A DNA stretch of 64,000 nucleotides from Nocardioides guangzhouensis (GCF_004519545.1 NZ_SDKM01000021.1:1-64000); one strand, 5' to 3'. Positions 48,642 through 60,775 are shown, counted from the first letter of the stretch. Translations and numbers: made by a program. The notes: generated by a model not told the origin, from the sequence alone.

Positions 48642-49029
48642 AGGTCTCTCTCGTCCTTTTCGTTCGTACCCGGGGGTACCGCGTGCTGTCCTCTCACGAC
48701 GCGCCTCCGGGTGGAGCCGCACCGCCCGTGCCCCGCCACCTCGCACCGCCGACCCCCGCGGTCGGGCGTGTCGCACATTTTCTGCGCAACACGAGACCGG
48801 GATCTCGCAGCTGTTGTGGTGACGCCCGACGGGTTCGTCGGGCCGATCGGGTCTCCAGGTCCGGTGCGGCCACACGCCAACCACCGAACGTCGTTCTGGA
48901 AACGCGATTCAGTAGTCAAGTTGGTCGCACCCCGGCAACCCGCCGAAGCAACCGGACTATCTTGGCAGAGATGTCCCTGAGACACCAAATCAGGACGTCC
49001 ACGGCCCACGACCACCGGGCGGTCCCCGG
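48642..49029 (-). promoter_or_regulatory. 388-nt leader and promoter region of the S10 operon
   Basis: No gene is seen. On the minus strand it holds a small GCCCGACG/CGTCGGGC hairpin with a 4-nt loop (48824-48843) and CGAGA/TCTCG (48792-48807). TTGCCG (48933-48938) and TACTGA (48909-48914), 18 nt apart, are a weak promoter candidate. If it is used, the leader is about 260 nt, long enough for structure-based control. The 49030 end also receives the MFS transcript; no strong terminator is seen. Confidence 0.4.
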
Positions 49030-50325
49030 TCAGGCCCGCTGGTCGGCCACCCCGGCCGGACCACGGCGCGGGATCGCGAGGCAGAGGAGCGCCGCCAGCA
49101 GGCACAGGCCGCCGGCGGTCATCCACGCCGCGAAGTAGTCGCCCTGCCAGGTGCGGATCCACCCGGCGTAGCTGGCCGCGACGCCGGCGCCGACCATGTG
49201 GCTGGCGAAGACCCACCCGAAGACGACGCCGGACCGCTCGATCCCGAAGTGCACCCGGCACAGGGTCACCGTCGGCGGCACGGTGGCGACCCAGTCCAGG
49301 CCGTAGAACAGGATGAAGAGGAACAGGCTGGGGTGGACGTGCGGTCCGAGCAGCCACGGCACCACCAGCAGCGACAGGCCGCGGAGGAAGTAGTAGCCGA
49401 ACAGCAGATAGCGGGAGTCAACGCGGTCGGTGAGCCATCCGCTGGCGACGGTGCCGGCGATGTCGAAGATGCCGATCAGGGCCAGCAGCGAGGCGCTGGT
49501 GGTGGCGGGCATCCCGTGATCGTGGGCCGCGGGGATGAAGTGGGTCCCGATCAGCCCGTTGGTCGACCAGCCGCAGATCCAGAAGGTGACGAACAGGATC
49601 CAGAACGCGCGGCTCCGGGACGCCTCGCGCAGGGCGTCGAGCGCCACCCACGCCGCGCTGCGACGGACCGCCTTCAGGGGCAGGGGCTGCCAGTCCGGCG
49701 GGGCGCCGTACGGTGTGGTGCCGACGTCGGTGGGCTGGTCCCGCAGGACCCACCACACCAGCGGCACCAGCAGCAGTGCGAACAGCGTGACCAGCCCGGC
49801 CGCCCAGCGCCAGCCGGGCCCGTCGGCGAGCTGGGCGATCGCGGGCAGGAAGACCAGCTGCCCGGTCGAGCTGGCCGCCGAGAAGATCCCGATCACGAGC
49901 CCGCGGTGGCGGACGAACCACCGGTTGGCCACGATCGCGCCGAACACCAGCGCCAGCGAGCCGGTCCCGATGCCGACCGCGAACCCCCAGAGCAGCCACA
50001 GCTGCCAGGGGCTGGTCATCACCAGGGTCAGGCCGGAGCCGAGCGCGACCAGGGCCAGCGAGGCGGTGACGACCCGGCGGATGCCGAAGCGCTCCATGAG
50101 GGCCGCCGCGAACGGGGCGGTCAGCCCGTAGACCACGAGGTTCAGGCTGACCGCCCCGGAGGTGGTGGCCCGGCTCCAGCCGAACTCCGCCTCCAGCGGC
50201 TCGAGCAGCGCGCCGGTCGACGAGCGGAATCCCGCGGCGGCGACCAGCGCGCCCATGGTGACCGCGGCCACCCACCAGGCCCGGTGGATCCGGGTGCGCC
50301 CGGACGCGGGCAGGGTGGCGGTCAC
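49030..50325 (-). CDS. MFS transporter
   Basis: A 431-residue major facilitator protein with 12 predicted helices. Seen: GFRSSTGALLEPLEAEFGWSR near helix 1 and FAAALMERFGIRRV in the loop 2-3 motif. It resembles the OFA/monocarboxylate-like group by general layout, but the substrate is unknown. GTG 50325, 9 nt after the homocysteine methyltransferase-like gene, so probably co-transcribed with it. Confidence 0.87.
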   Translation of the reverse strand: MTATLPASGRTRIHRAWWVAAVTMGALVAAAGFRSSTGALLEPLEAEFGWSRATTSGAVSLNLVVYGLTAPFAAALMERFGIRRVVTASLALVALGSGLTLVMTSPWQLWLLWGFAVGIGTGSLALVFGAIVANRWFVRHRGLVIGIFSAASSTGQLVFLPAIAQLADGPGWRWAAGLVTLFALLLVPLVWWVLRDQPTDVGTTPYGAPPDWQPLPLKAVRRSAAWVALDALREASRSRAFWILFVTFWICGWSTNGLIGTHFIPAAHDHGMPATTSASLLALIGIFDIAGTVASGWLTDRVDSRYLLFGYYFLRGLSLLVVPWLLGPHVHPSLFLFILFYGLDWVATVPPTVTLCRVHFGIERSGVVFGWVFASHMVGAGVAASYAGWIRTWQGDYFAAWMTAGGLCLLAALLCLAIPRRGPAGVADQRA

Positions 50326-50334
50326 CGGGACATG

Positions 50335-51240
50335 CTAGGCGCGGTCTCGCCAGAGGGCGGCGACGTGCCGGGCGTCGGTCCCGCAGCAGCCCCCCACGAC
50401 CGAGAGTGCGGGGAACGACGCCTCGAGCCGGACATGGTCTGCCGCCAGGGCGTCGGGGTCGCCGTCGTCCAGCTCGGTGGAGTTGTCGAGCTCCTCGTGA
50501 TTCATGGTCGAGGCGTTCACGCGCAGCCCGCCGACCCGCGAGCGCCAGGGAGCCTCGTCGCCCACGCCGCGCTCGATGTGTTGCGGGTGCGCGCAGTTGA
50601 CGACGAAGTACGCCGGGCCGCCGGCCGCGTCGACCGCGGTCACCGCCTCCTCGAGGGTGGTGCCGCCGGGCAGCCGGCCGTCGGTCTCGACGGTGAACCC
50701 GATCGCGACCGGGAGGCCGACCTCGCGGGCCGCGGCGGCGACGCCGACGGCCTCGCCGACGTCGGTCAGCGTGAGCACGGTCGCCTGGTCGGCGCCGGCC
50801 CGCGCGAACGCGGCGAGCTGCGGCCGGTGGTAGTCGGCGGCCTCCTGCGGGTCGATCGCCGCGCCCGGCCGGTAGCCGTCGCCGCGCGGCCCGACCTGCC
50901 CGCTCACCCGGACCGCCGACAGCCGGTCGTCCCACCGGGCCGCGACCTCGCGGAGGAACAGGACCGCGGCCTCGTTGACCGCGGCCAGCCGGGACGCGTC
51001 GTACCCGAGCCGGGCGGCCCAGTCCCGGTTCGCCCGCCAGGTCGGGGCCTCGAGCAGCAGCCCGGCGCCCGCGGCGGCCGCGATCCCGGCGTACTGGTCG
51101 TAGTAGTCCGAGAGCAGGGACCGGCCGCGCTCGTCCTCGAGCAGCGGGAACGCCGCGAAGTCGGGCAGGTCGATCCCCTTGTTGAAGATCAGGTCGGTCT
51201 CCAGGCCGCCGTCGGTGACGAACTGTGTCGTGGTGCTCAT
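50335..51240 (-). CDS. homocysteine S-methyltransferase family protein
   Basis: A 301-residue TIM-barrel enzyme of the BHMT/MmuM type. The zinc cysteines are in VNCAHPQH and VVGGCCGTDARH. N-terminal VTDGGLETDLIF fits the family. The usual role is methyl transfer from S-methylmethionine or similar to homocysteine. GGAG precedes the ATG. It is divergent from a TetR gene and followed by an MFS gene, suggesting an inducible uptake-and-use module for a methylated compound (inference). Confidence 0.9.
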   Translation of the reverse strand: MSTTTQFVTDGGLETDLIFNKGIDLPDFAAFPLLEDERGRSLLSDYYDQYAGIAAAAGAGLLLEAPTWRANRDWAARLGYDASRLAAVNEAAVLFLREVAARWDDRLSAVRVSGQVGPRGDGYRPGAAIDPQEAADYHRPQLAAFARAGADQATVLTLTDVGEAVGVAAAAREVGLPVAIGFTVETDGRLPGGTTLEEAVTAVDAAGGPAYFVVNCAHPQHIERGVGDEAPWRSRVGGLRVNASTMNHEELDNSTELDDGDPDALAADHVRLEASFPALSVVGGCCGTDARHVAALWRDRA

Positions 51241-51316
51241 GACGTTTCTCCAAAGGGACGTAACGGACTATTCGGTCTGTTTGTATCAGACTGTTTGGTC
51301 TGGTATCAAGGACTTT
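51241..51316. promoter_or_regulatory. overlapping divergent promoters with CAGAC/GTCTG operators
   Basis: For tetR (plus): TTGTAT (51281-51286), 17 nt, TATCAA (51304-51309). For the methyltransferase (minus): TTGATA (51305-51310), 18 nt, TACAAA (51281-51286). The boxes overlap back to back. Alternating GTCTG (51275), CAGAC (51287) and GTCTG (51298) give two nested palindromes across the spacers, the likely TetR operator. Confidence 0.6.
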
Positions 51317-51937
51317 GTGCCCCGCGACGGACGCCCCACGCGCGAACGGATCCTCATCAGCGCCGAGGCGCTGGTGATCGAGAACGGCTACGCCGCCACC
51401 TCGGTGGACCAGGTGATCGCCGCCTCGGGCACCTCCAAGGGGGCGTTCTTCCACCACTTCGGCTCCAAGCTCGACCTCGCCCGTGCGCTGGTCGAGCGCT
51501 ACGCCGCCGGTGACGTCGCCCAGCTCGACGCGGCGACCGCGTACGCCGAGGCCGTCACCGACGAACCCCTCGGGCAGGTCGACGCGTTCCTCGCCTGGTT
51601 CGAGGAGCGGGCCGACGACCTCATGGACGAGCAGTCGAGCTGTCTCTACATCTCCGTGCTCACCGAGCGGCAGCTGGTCAACGCCGGCACCGCCGAGCCG
51701 ATCGTCAAGGCCGTCGTCGCGTGGCGCGACGGGCTGGCCCGGCTGCTCGCGGCGGCACTGGCCGACGGGGCCGGCGGGCGCCGGCACCAGGTCGACGTCG
51801 ACGCGCTCGCCGACCACGTGTTCGTCACCTTCGAGGGTGCGTTCCTGCTGGCCCGGGCAACCGGCGACCCCGGCCACATGCGCCGCCAGCTCCACGTGCT
51901 GCGCGACCTGGTGCGCGCCCTGCTCCGCGCCCGCTGA
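51317..51937 (+). CDS. TetR/AcrR-family transcriptional regulator
   Basis: A 206-residue TetR-type regulator. The N-terminal helix-turn-helix is seen in TRERILISAEALVIENGYAATS, then VDQVIAASGTSKGAFFHHF. The C-terminal helical domain binds ligand. GTG 51317 has AAGGA 8 nt upstream. It is divergent from the methyltransferase-MFS pair and likely represses it from the shared palindromes. Confidence 0.92.
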   Translation: MPRDGRPTRERILISAEALVIENGYAATSVDQVIAASGTSKGAFFHHFGSKLDLARALVERYAAGDVAQLDAATAYAEAVTDEPLGQVDAFLAWFEERADDLMDEQSSCLYISVLTERQLVNAGTAEPIVKAVVAWRDGLARLLAAALADGAGGRRHQVDVDALADHVFVTFEGAFLLARATGDPGHMRRQLHVLRDLVRALLRAR

Positions 51938-51988
51938 CCACCCGCCGAACCCTCCGAAAAGACGCTGCCGTCACCCGGCGGCCCGGCG

Positions 51989-51994
51989 TACCGT
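51989..51994 (+). promoter_or_regulatory. -10 box of the gene at 52001 (leaderless promoter candidate)
   Basis: TACCGT ends 6 nt before ATG 52001. The 6 nt GGAGAG could instead be read as a ribosome site, so leaderless use is not certain. Confidence 0.35.
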
Positions 51995-52000
51995 GGAGAG

Positions 52001-52429
52001 ATGCTGGTCGGGCTGCTCATCGTGGCGCTCTCGACCGTGATCCTCTCGGTGGGGTTCGGGGCCCTGTGGCTCTTCCTCTGCCACCAGGGCGAGGTCGGGG
52101 AGGCGGTGCTGCGCGCCGCCCGCCGGCTGCACCTCGCGCGACCCGAGCCGGAGGTGCTGCCCAACCGGCCGCTCCAGGCGATCGCCCGCGACCTGCGGCG
52201 GGTGCACCGACTGGTCCAGGCACCCGGTCCCGGGGAGTCGGCGCTGCGCCGCACCGCCCGGCTCGCGGCGTACGACGACCTGCTGCTGCAGGCGTGCCGG
52301 GCACTCGACGTGCCCGACCTGCTGACCGGGGTGACGGAGGGGACGGAGCGGGACGCCGAGCGGCTGCACCTCCAGTTCCTGCTCGCGGAGGCCGGGCTCG
52401 ACGTCGACCCGCCGGCGCAGGCGGCCTGA
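52001..52429 (+). CDS. hypothetical membrane-anchored protein
   Basis: A 142-residue protein. One N-terminal membrane helix (about residues 2-26) is followed by a cytosolic helical, Arg/Leu-rich region (AIARDLRRVHRLVQ, AAYDDLLLQACRAL). No family is recognised; similar short N-anchored proteins are common in actinobacteria. It is convergent with trmB. Confidence 0.75.
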   Translation: MLVGLLIVALSTVILSVGFGALWLFLCHQGEVGEAVLRAARRLHLARPEPEVLPNRPLQAIARDLRRVHRLVQAPGPGESALRRTARLAAYDDLLLQACRALDVPDLLTGVTEGTERDAERLHLQFLLAEAGLDVDPPAQAA

Positions 52430-52450
52430 CCGCCCTCCGGTCGGCGCGCC

Positions 52451-53179
52451 TCAGGCCCGGCGGTAGGCGAGGTCGGTGATGCTGCGCCCCGCCGCGACCC
52501 CCTTGCGCTCGAACCGGGTCACCGGCCGCTCGGCCCAGCGTCCGACCACGCCGCCCTCGAGCGTCGGCTCGGCGTCGAGGACCTCCACCATCTGCTCGGC
52601 GTAGTCGGCCCAGTCGGTCGCCAGCCGCCAGCTGCCCCGGGGCACCAGGCGCTCTCCGACGAGGCGGGCGAAGGCCGGGGAGACCAGGCGCCGCTTGTGG
52701 TGCTTCTTCTTGTGCCAGGGGTCGGGGAAGAAGGTCCAGAGCTCCGTCAGGCTGCTCGGCCCGACGAGGTTCTCCATCGACCAGACGGCGTCCACGCCGA
52801 GCATCCGCACGTTGTCGAGGCCGGCCTCCCCGAACCGGCCGACGCAGTCGGCGACGCCCGGGCGCCAGACCTCGAAGCCCACCACGTTGACCTCCGGCCG
52901 GGCCGAGGCCAGCGCGACCGTGGCCTCACCGATACCGCAGCCGATCTCCACCGCCAGCGGCCGGGTGGGGTCGGGGAAGAGCCCGGCCAGCGTGAACCCG
53001 GGGTCGTCCACGGCCTCGTCGGGCACGACGTACCGGCGTGCGTAGGCGTCCCACGCCTGCTGCTGGCGCGGGGTGAACCGGTTGCCGCGGCGGGCGTAGG
53101 TCAGCACCTCGCGCATCCGGCGCCCGTCCTCGGTCAGCTTCTGGTGCGGGCGCGCGGGGCGGGCGTGCGGCTCGGACAT
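52451..53179 (-). CDS. trmB: tRNA (guanine(46)-N7)-methyltransferase
   Basis: A 242-residue SAM methyltransferase that makes m7G46 in tRNA. Seen: VEIGCGIGEATVALA (SAM site), ELWTFFPDPWHKKKHHKRR with the catalytic Asp region, and the C-terminal TRFERKG. ATG 53179 is chosen. Confidence 0.95.
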   Translation of the reverse strand: MSEPHARPARPHQKLTEDGRRMREVLTYARRGNRFTPRQQQAWDAYARRYVVPDEAVDDPGFTLAGLFPDPTRPLAVEIGCGIGEATVALASARPEVNVVGFEVWRPGVADCVGRFGEAGLDNVRMLGVDAVWSMENLVGPSSLTELWTFFPDPWHKKKHHKRRLVSPAFARLVGERLVPRGSWRLATDWADYAEQMVEVLDAEPTLEGGVVGRWAERPVTRFERKGVAAGRSITDLAYRRA

Positions 53180-53301
53180 GCCGCCATCCTCTCGCAACCC
53201 GGGTCGGCGACCGGAAGGGCCATGGCGGTTGGGTACCCGTGCTCAGGCGGGCGGGTGCGGCGCGGCCGCACGCTGGGGCCACCCCGACGAAGGAGGACGC
53301 C

Positions 53302-54063
53302 ATGACACCGCGCCGCCCGCTCACCACCGCACTGACCACCGGGCTCACCACGGCGGTCCTCGCTGCAGCCCTCTCGGCGTGCGGCTCGGCAGAGGGGGCC
53401 GACCGTGCGGTACGCGAGGTCCCCTCGTCGAGCACCGCCGTGGCCGGCGCGTCGGCCGACCCGACCCTCGAACCGGCAACGGCGCGCGGCCTCGCCGCCG
53501 CAGTGATCGCACACCTCGGCGACACCCGGGTGCTCGAGGCGTCCGGAGGCCTGACCGACATGGAGGACACCCGCGGGCTCGGCGTCGACCTGCGCCTGGA
53601 CCTCGGCGGCGGCCACAACTGGCTGGCCGTGCAGGCGGCCGACCCGGCGTACCTCCCGGGTGACCGGGGTGAGGTCTCCTGCGCGGACTACGCGGACGCC
53701 GGCGCGGACGAGGCCGGCACGACGGTCCGGTGCATCGTGCTCGAGGACGGCACGACGGTGCTGGTGCTGACCAGCGAGCACGGCTTCAGCGACGACAACG
53801 CGGACGGCAGCGTCGCGATGGCCCTGGTGTCCGGCCCCGGCCGCGAGCTGCAGCTGACGTACGAGAGCTACGATGCGGACGGCGCGATCGCCCCGGAGGT
53901 CGTGGCGGACATCGCCGCCGACCCGCTCGTGGGCTGGGCCACGAGCCCCGCCACCAACACCGCCGGGCAACGTCTGACCGGCTTCCGCGAGACGGACCGG
54001 ATCGACCGTGACGGCGCCGAGGGGTACGACGAGTCGACCCCCGACGTCGCGCCGGCCCCCTGA
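53302..54063 (+). CDS. predicted lipoprotein of unknown function
   Basis: A 253-residue exported protein. The signal peptide ends in the lipobox LSAC (C27). The rest is acidic and soluble, with two further Cys (in GEVSCADYAD and RCIVLEDG) that may pair. An ideal AAGGAGG site precedes ATG 53302. No family recognised. It seems to be a single gene; GGGTAC at about 53232 resembles a stress-sigma -10 box but lacks a matching -35. Confidence 0.8.
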   Translation: MTPRRPLTTALTTGLTTAVLAAALSACGSAEGADRAVREVPSSSTAVAGASADPTLEPATARGLAAAVIAHLGDTRVLEASGGLTDMEDTRGLGVDLRLDLGGGHNWLAVQAADPAYLPGDRGEVSCADYADAGADEAGTTVRCIVLEDGTTVLVLTSEHGFSDDNADGSVAMALVSGPGRELQLTYESYDADGAIAPEVVADIAADPLVGWATSPATNTAGQRLTGFRETDRIDRDGAEGYDESTPDVAPAP

Positions 54064-54117
54064 CCGCGGCGCGGCACGGCCACGACGCAGACACCCGGCA
54101 CCACCGACCCCGGATCC

Positions 54118-54165
54118 CGGGTGGTGGTTTCGAGACGCTCGCCGGCGCTCGCTCCTCCACCACCG
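54118..54165. repeat. dispersed palindromic repeat (GGTGGTGG...CCACCACC)
   Basis: GGTGGTGG (54120-54127) pairs with CCACCACC (54157-54164). The loop contains TTTCGAGACGCTCG and CGCTCGCTCC. This pattern (GGTTTCGAGACGCTCG followed by GCTCGCTCCTC) is, from memory, a common intergenic repeat in Nocardioides-type genomes. Only one clear copy is in this window. Confidence 0.6.
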
Positions 54166-54349
54166 TTCGGCGGAGGTCGACGCCGGAGGCGAGGTGCCGC
54201 GCGCACTCAAGGGGCTTGGCCGCGGCGGCCGCAGCGGCGCCGTACCGAAGAAGTGGCCACCCGGCCGACGCGCCGCCTCCGCGCGCGGTGCGTCGCCGCA
54301 GGCGGCGACCGGAGCCGCTGGCGCGGGCCGGGGCAATGCCCGAAATGCA

Positions 54350-54385
54350 GCTCGACCCCGGACCAGCAGAGGTCCGGGGTCGAGC
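54350..54385 (-). terminator. terminator of tuf / str operon
   Basis: A perfect 14-bp stem: GCTCGACCCCGGAC (54350-54363) with its complement at 54372-54385, 8-nt loop. It lies 17 nt after the tuf stop. Confidence 0.85.
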
Positions 54386-54402
54386 GGTGAGGTGCTGCTA
54401 GA

Positions 54403-55596
<1,194 letters not shown>

Positions 55597-55665
55597 TGTG
55601 GGCTCCTCCTGGTTGGTGTGTTTCTTGACTCGTGGTTGTGCTGTGGTGCCGAGGACCCGCGGGAG

Positions 55666-57777
<2,112 letters not shown>

Positions 57778-57848
57778 TGAAAGTCTCAGTCCCTCGAAAG
57801 TTAGATGGGGCGGTGAGGTGTGGGACCCCGGTCGGGGGCCCCACCCGG

Positions 57849-58319
57849 TCACCAGCGGTAGTGGGCGAAGGCCTTGTTGGACTCGGCCATCTTGTGGGTG
57901 TCCTCGCGCTTCTTCACGGCGGCACCGAGGCCGTTGCTCGCGTCGAGGATCTCGTTCATCAGGCGCTCGGACATCGTCTTCTCGCGACGGTCCTGGGCGT
58001 AGCCGACCAGCCAGCGCAGGGCCAGCGTGGTGCTGCGGCCCGGCTTGACCTCGATCGGGACCTGGTACGTCGCACCACCGACGCGGCGGGACTTGACCTC
58101 GATGGCCGGCTTCACGTTGTCCAGGGCGCGCTTGAGGGTGACCACGGGGTCGGTGCCGGTCTTCTCACGGCAGCCCTCGAGGGCGGAGTAGACGATGCGC
58201 TGCGCGACCTGCTTCTTGCCGTCCTGCAGCACCTTGCTCACCAGCTGGGAGACCAGCGGGGACCCGTAGACCGGGTCGATGTCGATGGGGCGCTTCGGCG
58301 CGGGACCCTTGCGCGGCAT
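57849..58319 (-). CDS. rpsG: 30S ribosomal protein uS7
   Basis: A 156-residue uS7: [20 protein letters not shown] and the C-terminal [20 protein letters not shown]. One nt after rpsL. Confidence 0.98.
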   Translation of the reverse strand: MPRKGPAPKRPIDIDPVYGSPLVSQLVSKVLQDGKKQVAQRIVYSALEGCREKTGTDPVVTLKRALDNVKPAIEVKSRRVGGATYQVPIEVKPGRSTTLALRWLVGYAQDRREKTMSERLMNEILDASNGLGAAVKKREDTHKMAESNKAFAHYRW

Positions 58320-58320
58320 G

Positions 58321-58695
58321 TCAGCTCTTCTCCTTCTTGGCGCCGTAGCGGCTGCGGGCCTGCTTGCGGTTCTTCACACCCTGGGTGTCGAGGGAACCGC
58401 GGATGATCTTGTAGCGGACACCGGGCAGGTCCTTCACACGACCGCCGCGCACGAGCACGATCGAGTGCTCCTGGAGGTTGTGGCCCACACCCGGGATGTA
58501 CGCCGTGACCTCGACGCCGCTCGACAGGCGCACCCGGGCGACCTTGCGGAGGGCGGAGTTCGGCTTCTTCGGGGTGGTGGTGTAGACGCGGGTGCACACA
58601 CCGCGACGCTGGGGCGATCCCTTGAGAGCAGGCGTCTTGTTCTTGGACACCTTGTCCTGGCGGCCCTTGCGGACCAGCTGCTGAATGGTGGGCAC
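58321..58695 (-). CDS. rpsL: 30S ribosomal protein uS12
   Basis: A 124-residue uS12. [14 protein letters not shown] at the start, [15 protein letters not shown] and [13 protein letters not shown] in the decoding loops. Both lysines linked to streptomycin sensitivity are the wild-type residue. GTG 58695. The 176-nt region upstream must hold the str-operon promoter; no confident boxes were seen. Confidence 0.98.
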   Translation of the reverse strand: MPTIQQLVRKGRQDKVSKNKTPALKGSPQRRGVCTRVYTTTPKKPNSALRKVARVRLSSGVEVTAYIPGVGHNLQEHSIVLVRGGRVKDLPGVRYKIIRGSLDTQGVKNRKQARSRYGAKKEKS

Positions 58696-58871
58696 CGGGT
58701 GGTTCCCTCTCTTTGTTCGCTCTACAGTGCTCGGCACCTTGCCGGGCACGATGATGTTGCTCTTGCCTCACGTTGGGTGGTGCGCACGATGTCTCCGCGG
58801 GTGACCGGCGGTCGATTTCGCGCACGCGCGACTGCCTGGTCGTCCCAGACACGAAGATCAAGCGTACTCAG

Positions 58872-60161
58872 TCACGCTGAGGCGGTCAAAACGCCGGTCC
58901 CCGCCTGATCTCCCGCCTGCGCGGGGGTCTCCGGCAGTCTTGCGCGCCGGCGGTCACGGCCCAGGAACACCCCGGCAGCGAGCACCACGCCCAGGATCGT
59001 CATGGCTCCCCCGCCGATCAGCGTCATGCGGGCGCCGAACTCCTCCCCGACCCAGCCCACGACGGGCGCACCGGCCGGGGTGCCGCCCATGAAGATCATC
59101 ATGTAGAGCGCCATCACCCGCCCGCGCATCCCGGCGTCGGTGTGCAGCTGCATGAACGCGTTGGCCGCGGTGATCATGGTCAGCGCGCTCAGGCCGAGCA
59201 GCGGCGTGAGCAGCGCGAACGCGGCGTACGTGGGGGCGAGGCCGGCCACGACCTCCACGGCACCGAAGACGACCGCCGCGCCGATGATCAGCCGGTGCCG
59301 GACCGTCTCGCGGCGGGCGGCGACCAGCGCCCCGGTCAGGGATCCGACCGCCATGAAGGTGCCGAGCAGGCCGTACTCCGTGGGGCCCTTGCCGAACACC
59401 TCGGTGGCCATCAGCGCCGAGGTCATCTGGAAGTTGAGCCCGAAGGTGCCGGTGAAGAAGACCACCGCGAGCACCAGCATCAGGTCGGGGCGTCGGCGCA
59501 CGTAGCGGACACCGGCCCGGATCATGCCCGGCTCCCGGGGTGCGGGCGTCGGTGAGTCCAGGGCCCGGGTGTCGAGGCGCTGGAGGGACAGGATCGGCGC
59601 GGCGTAGCTGATCGCGTTGAGCAGGATCACCCAGCCGGTGGCGACCGCGCCGCCACCGAGCGCCGCGATCAGGACGCCGGCGACGGCGGGGCCGACGATG
59701 CGGGCCGCGTTGAAGCTGGCGGAGTTGAGGCCGACCGCGTTGGTGAGGTCGGCGGGCTCGACCAGCTCCGAGACGAAGGACTGGCGGGCCGGGGCGTCGA
59801 ACGCGGCGCCGACGCCGAGCACGAAGGCCAGCACGTAGACGTGCCAGATCTGGGCGGTGCCGGTCACGGCGAGCAGGCCGAGCACGAGCGCAGGGGCCGA
59901 CATCATCACGTTGGTGATCTGGAGCAGGCGGCGCTTGGGCACGCGGTCGGCCACCAGGCCGGCGAGCGGGGAGAGGACGAGGAACGGGAGGAACTGCAGG
60001 CCGGTGGTGATGCCGATGGCGGTGCCGCTGTTGGCGCTGAGCTGGAGGACCAGCCAGTCCTGGGCGACGCGCTGCATCCAGGTGCCGACGTTCGACACGA
60101 CACCGCCGGCCGCGTAGAGCCGGTAGTTCGTGTTGTGGAGCGCGCGGAAGGTGGGACTCAT
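58872..60161 (-). CDS. MFS transporter (exporter type) with upstream MarR
   Basis: A 429-residue MFS protein of the EntS/TetA-like exporter form. Seen: MSPTFRALHNTNYRLYAAGG, SPLAGLVADRVPKRRLLQ (loop 2-3 motif), GAAFDAPARQSFVSELV, and a later FMQLHTDAGMRGRVMALYMM. It follows marR on the same strand, separated by a short repeat. Substrate unknown; regulation by the MarR gene is inferred. Confidence 0.88.
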   Translation of the reverse strand: MSPTFRALHNTNYRLYAAGGVVSNVGTWMQRVAQDWLVLQLSANSGTAIGITTGLQFLPFLVLSPLAGLVADRVPKRRLLQITNVMMSAPALVLGLLAVTGTAQIWHVYVLAFVLGVGAAFDAPARQSFVSELVEPADLTNAVGLNSASFNAARIVGPAVAGVLIAALGGGAVATGWVILLNAISYAAPILSLQRLDTRALDSPTPAPREPGMIRAGVRYVRRRPDLMLVLAVVFFTGTFGLNFQMTSALMATEVFGKGPTEYGLLGTFMAVGSLTGALVAARRETVRHRLIIGAAVVFGAVEVVAGLAPTYAAFALLTPLLGLSALTMITAANAFMQLHTDAGMRGRVMALYMMIFMGGTPAGAPVVGWVGEEFGARMTLIGGGAMTILGVVLAAGVFLGRDRRRARLPETPAQAGDQAGTGVLTASA

Positions 60162-60213
60162 CCGTGGTCCCCGCCGAGGCGCGAGGGGAGCGAGTGGCTT
60201 GGTGGGGTGATGG
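60162..60213 (-). repeat. short intergenic repeat copy B
   Basis: On the minus strand, after the marR stop: CCATCACCCCACCAAG, then CTCGCTCCCCTCGC, up to the MFS start. It matches copy A (4883-4949) in the first 10-mer, the C-rich middle and the position between two co-directional genes. Confidence 0.4.
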
Positions 60214-60663
60214 TCAACTAGAGGAGAGCCTTTCGAGGATCGGGGCCGCCTGGCGGAGGACGGCACGTTCGTCAGGGGTGAGCTCCGCGAGTCGGCGAGC
60301 CAGCCAGGCATCACGGCGTCGGCGGTCGGCCAGGAGGGTCTCGCGCCCACGGTCGGTGAGCGCGACGACGACCTGGCGGCCGTCGGTGTCGTGCGGGCGG
60401 CGGGCGACGTGCCCGCCCTCCTGCAGGCAGGTGACCGTGCGGGTCATGGACGGCGGCTGCACGCGCTCGTGCGCGGCGAGCTCGCCGACCGTCATCTCGC
60501 CGTTGCGGTAGAGCGACCCGAGCACGGCCATCGCGTTGATGCTCAGCTCGTTGTCCGGGTGCCGCTCGTTGGCCAGGCGCCGCCGCAGCCTCATCACCGA
60601 CAGGCGGAGCTGCGAGGCGAGCCCGGCGTCCGTGCGGGCAACCTTCTCGACCGTGGGAACCAT
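60214..60663 (-). CDS. MarR-family transcriptional regulator
   Basis: A 149-residue winged-helix protein: MTVGELAAHERVQPPSMTRTVTCLQEGGHVARR and the wing DTDGRQVVVALTDRG. TAGGCT ends 6 nt before the ATG (possible leaderless mRNA). TTAGC and GCTAA arms flank this -10 region and may be its own operator. It is upstream of an MFS exporter on the same strand. Confidence 0.9.
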   Translation of the reverse strand: MVPTVEKVARTDAGLASQLRLSVMRLRRRLANERHPDNELSINAMAVLGSLYRNGEMTVGELAAHERVQPPSMTRTVTCLQEGGHVARRPHDTDGRQVVVALTDRGRETLLADRRRRDAWLARRLAELTPDERAVLRQAAPILERLSSS

Positions 60664-60669
60664 GTCGTT

Positions 60670-60705
60670 AGCCTAACTCATTACCCGTGCTAAGTATTCC
60701 TGGTT
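60670..60705 (-). promoter_or_regulatory. marR promoter with TTAGC/GCTAA arms
   Basis: On the minus strand TAGGCT (60670-60675) ends 6 nt before ATG 60663. TTAGC near 60691 and GCTAA near 60668 form a spaced inverted repeat over the promoter, fitting MarR self-control. No strong -35. Confidence 0.45.
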
Positions 60706-60734
60706 CCGAGTGGCCGGTCCTGAGGGCACACGAG

Positions 60735-60775
60735 CGACGACCACGCCCGGCACGTGGGGCCGGGCGTGGTCGTCG
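60735..60775 (-). terminator. terminator of the NCS2 permease gene
   Basis: A perfect 17-bp stem: CGACGACCACGCCCGGC (60735-60751) with 60759-60775, 7-nt loop. It lies 31 nt after the permease stop. Confidence 0.88.

Larger units (their letters stand above)
54064..54402. other. 339-nt gene-free region between lipoprotein gene and tuf
   Basis: It contains the GGTGGTGG palindromic repeat (54118-54165), a GC-rich stretch without a supported gene, and the tuf terminator (54350-54385). Open frames here have no start sites or family features. Confidence 0.7.

Noticed and set aside
53228..53240. Stress-sigma promoter for the lipoprotein gene
   Set aside because: GGGTAC is present but there is no GTTT-like box at the right distance upstream.
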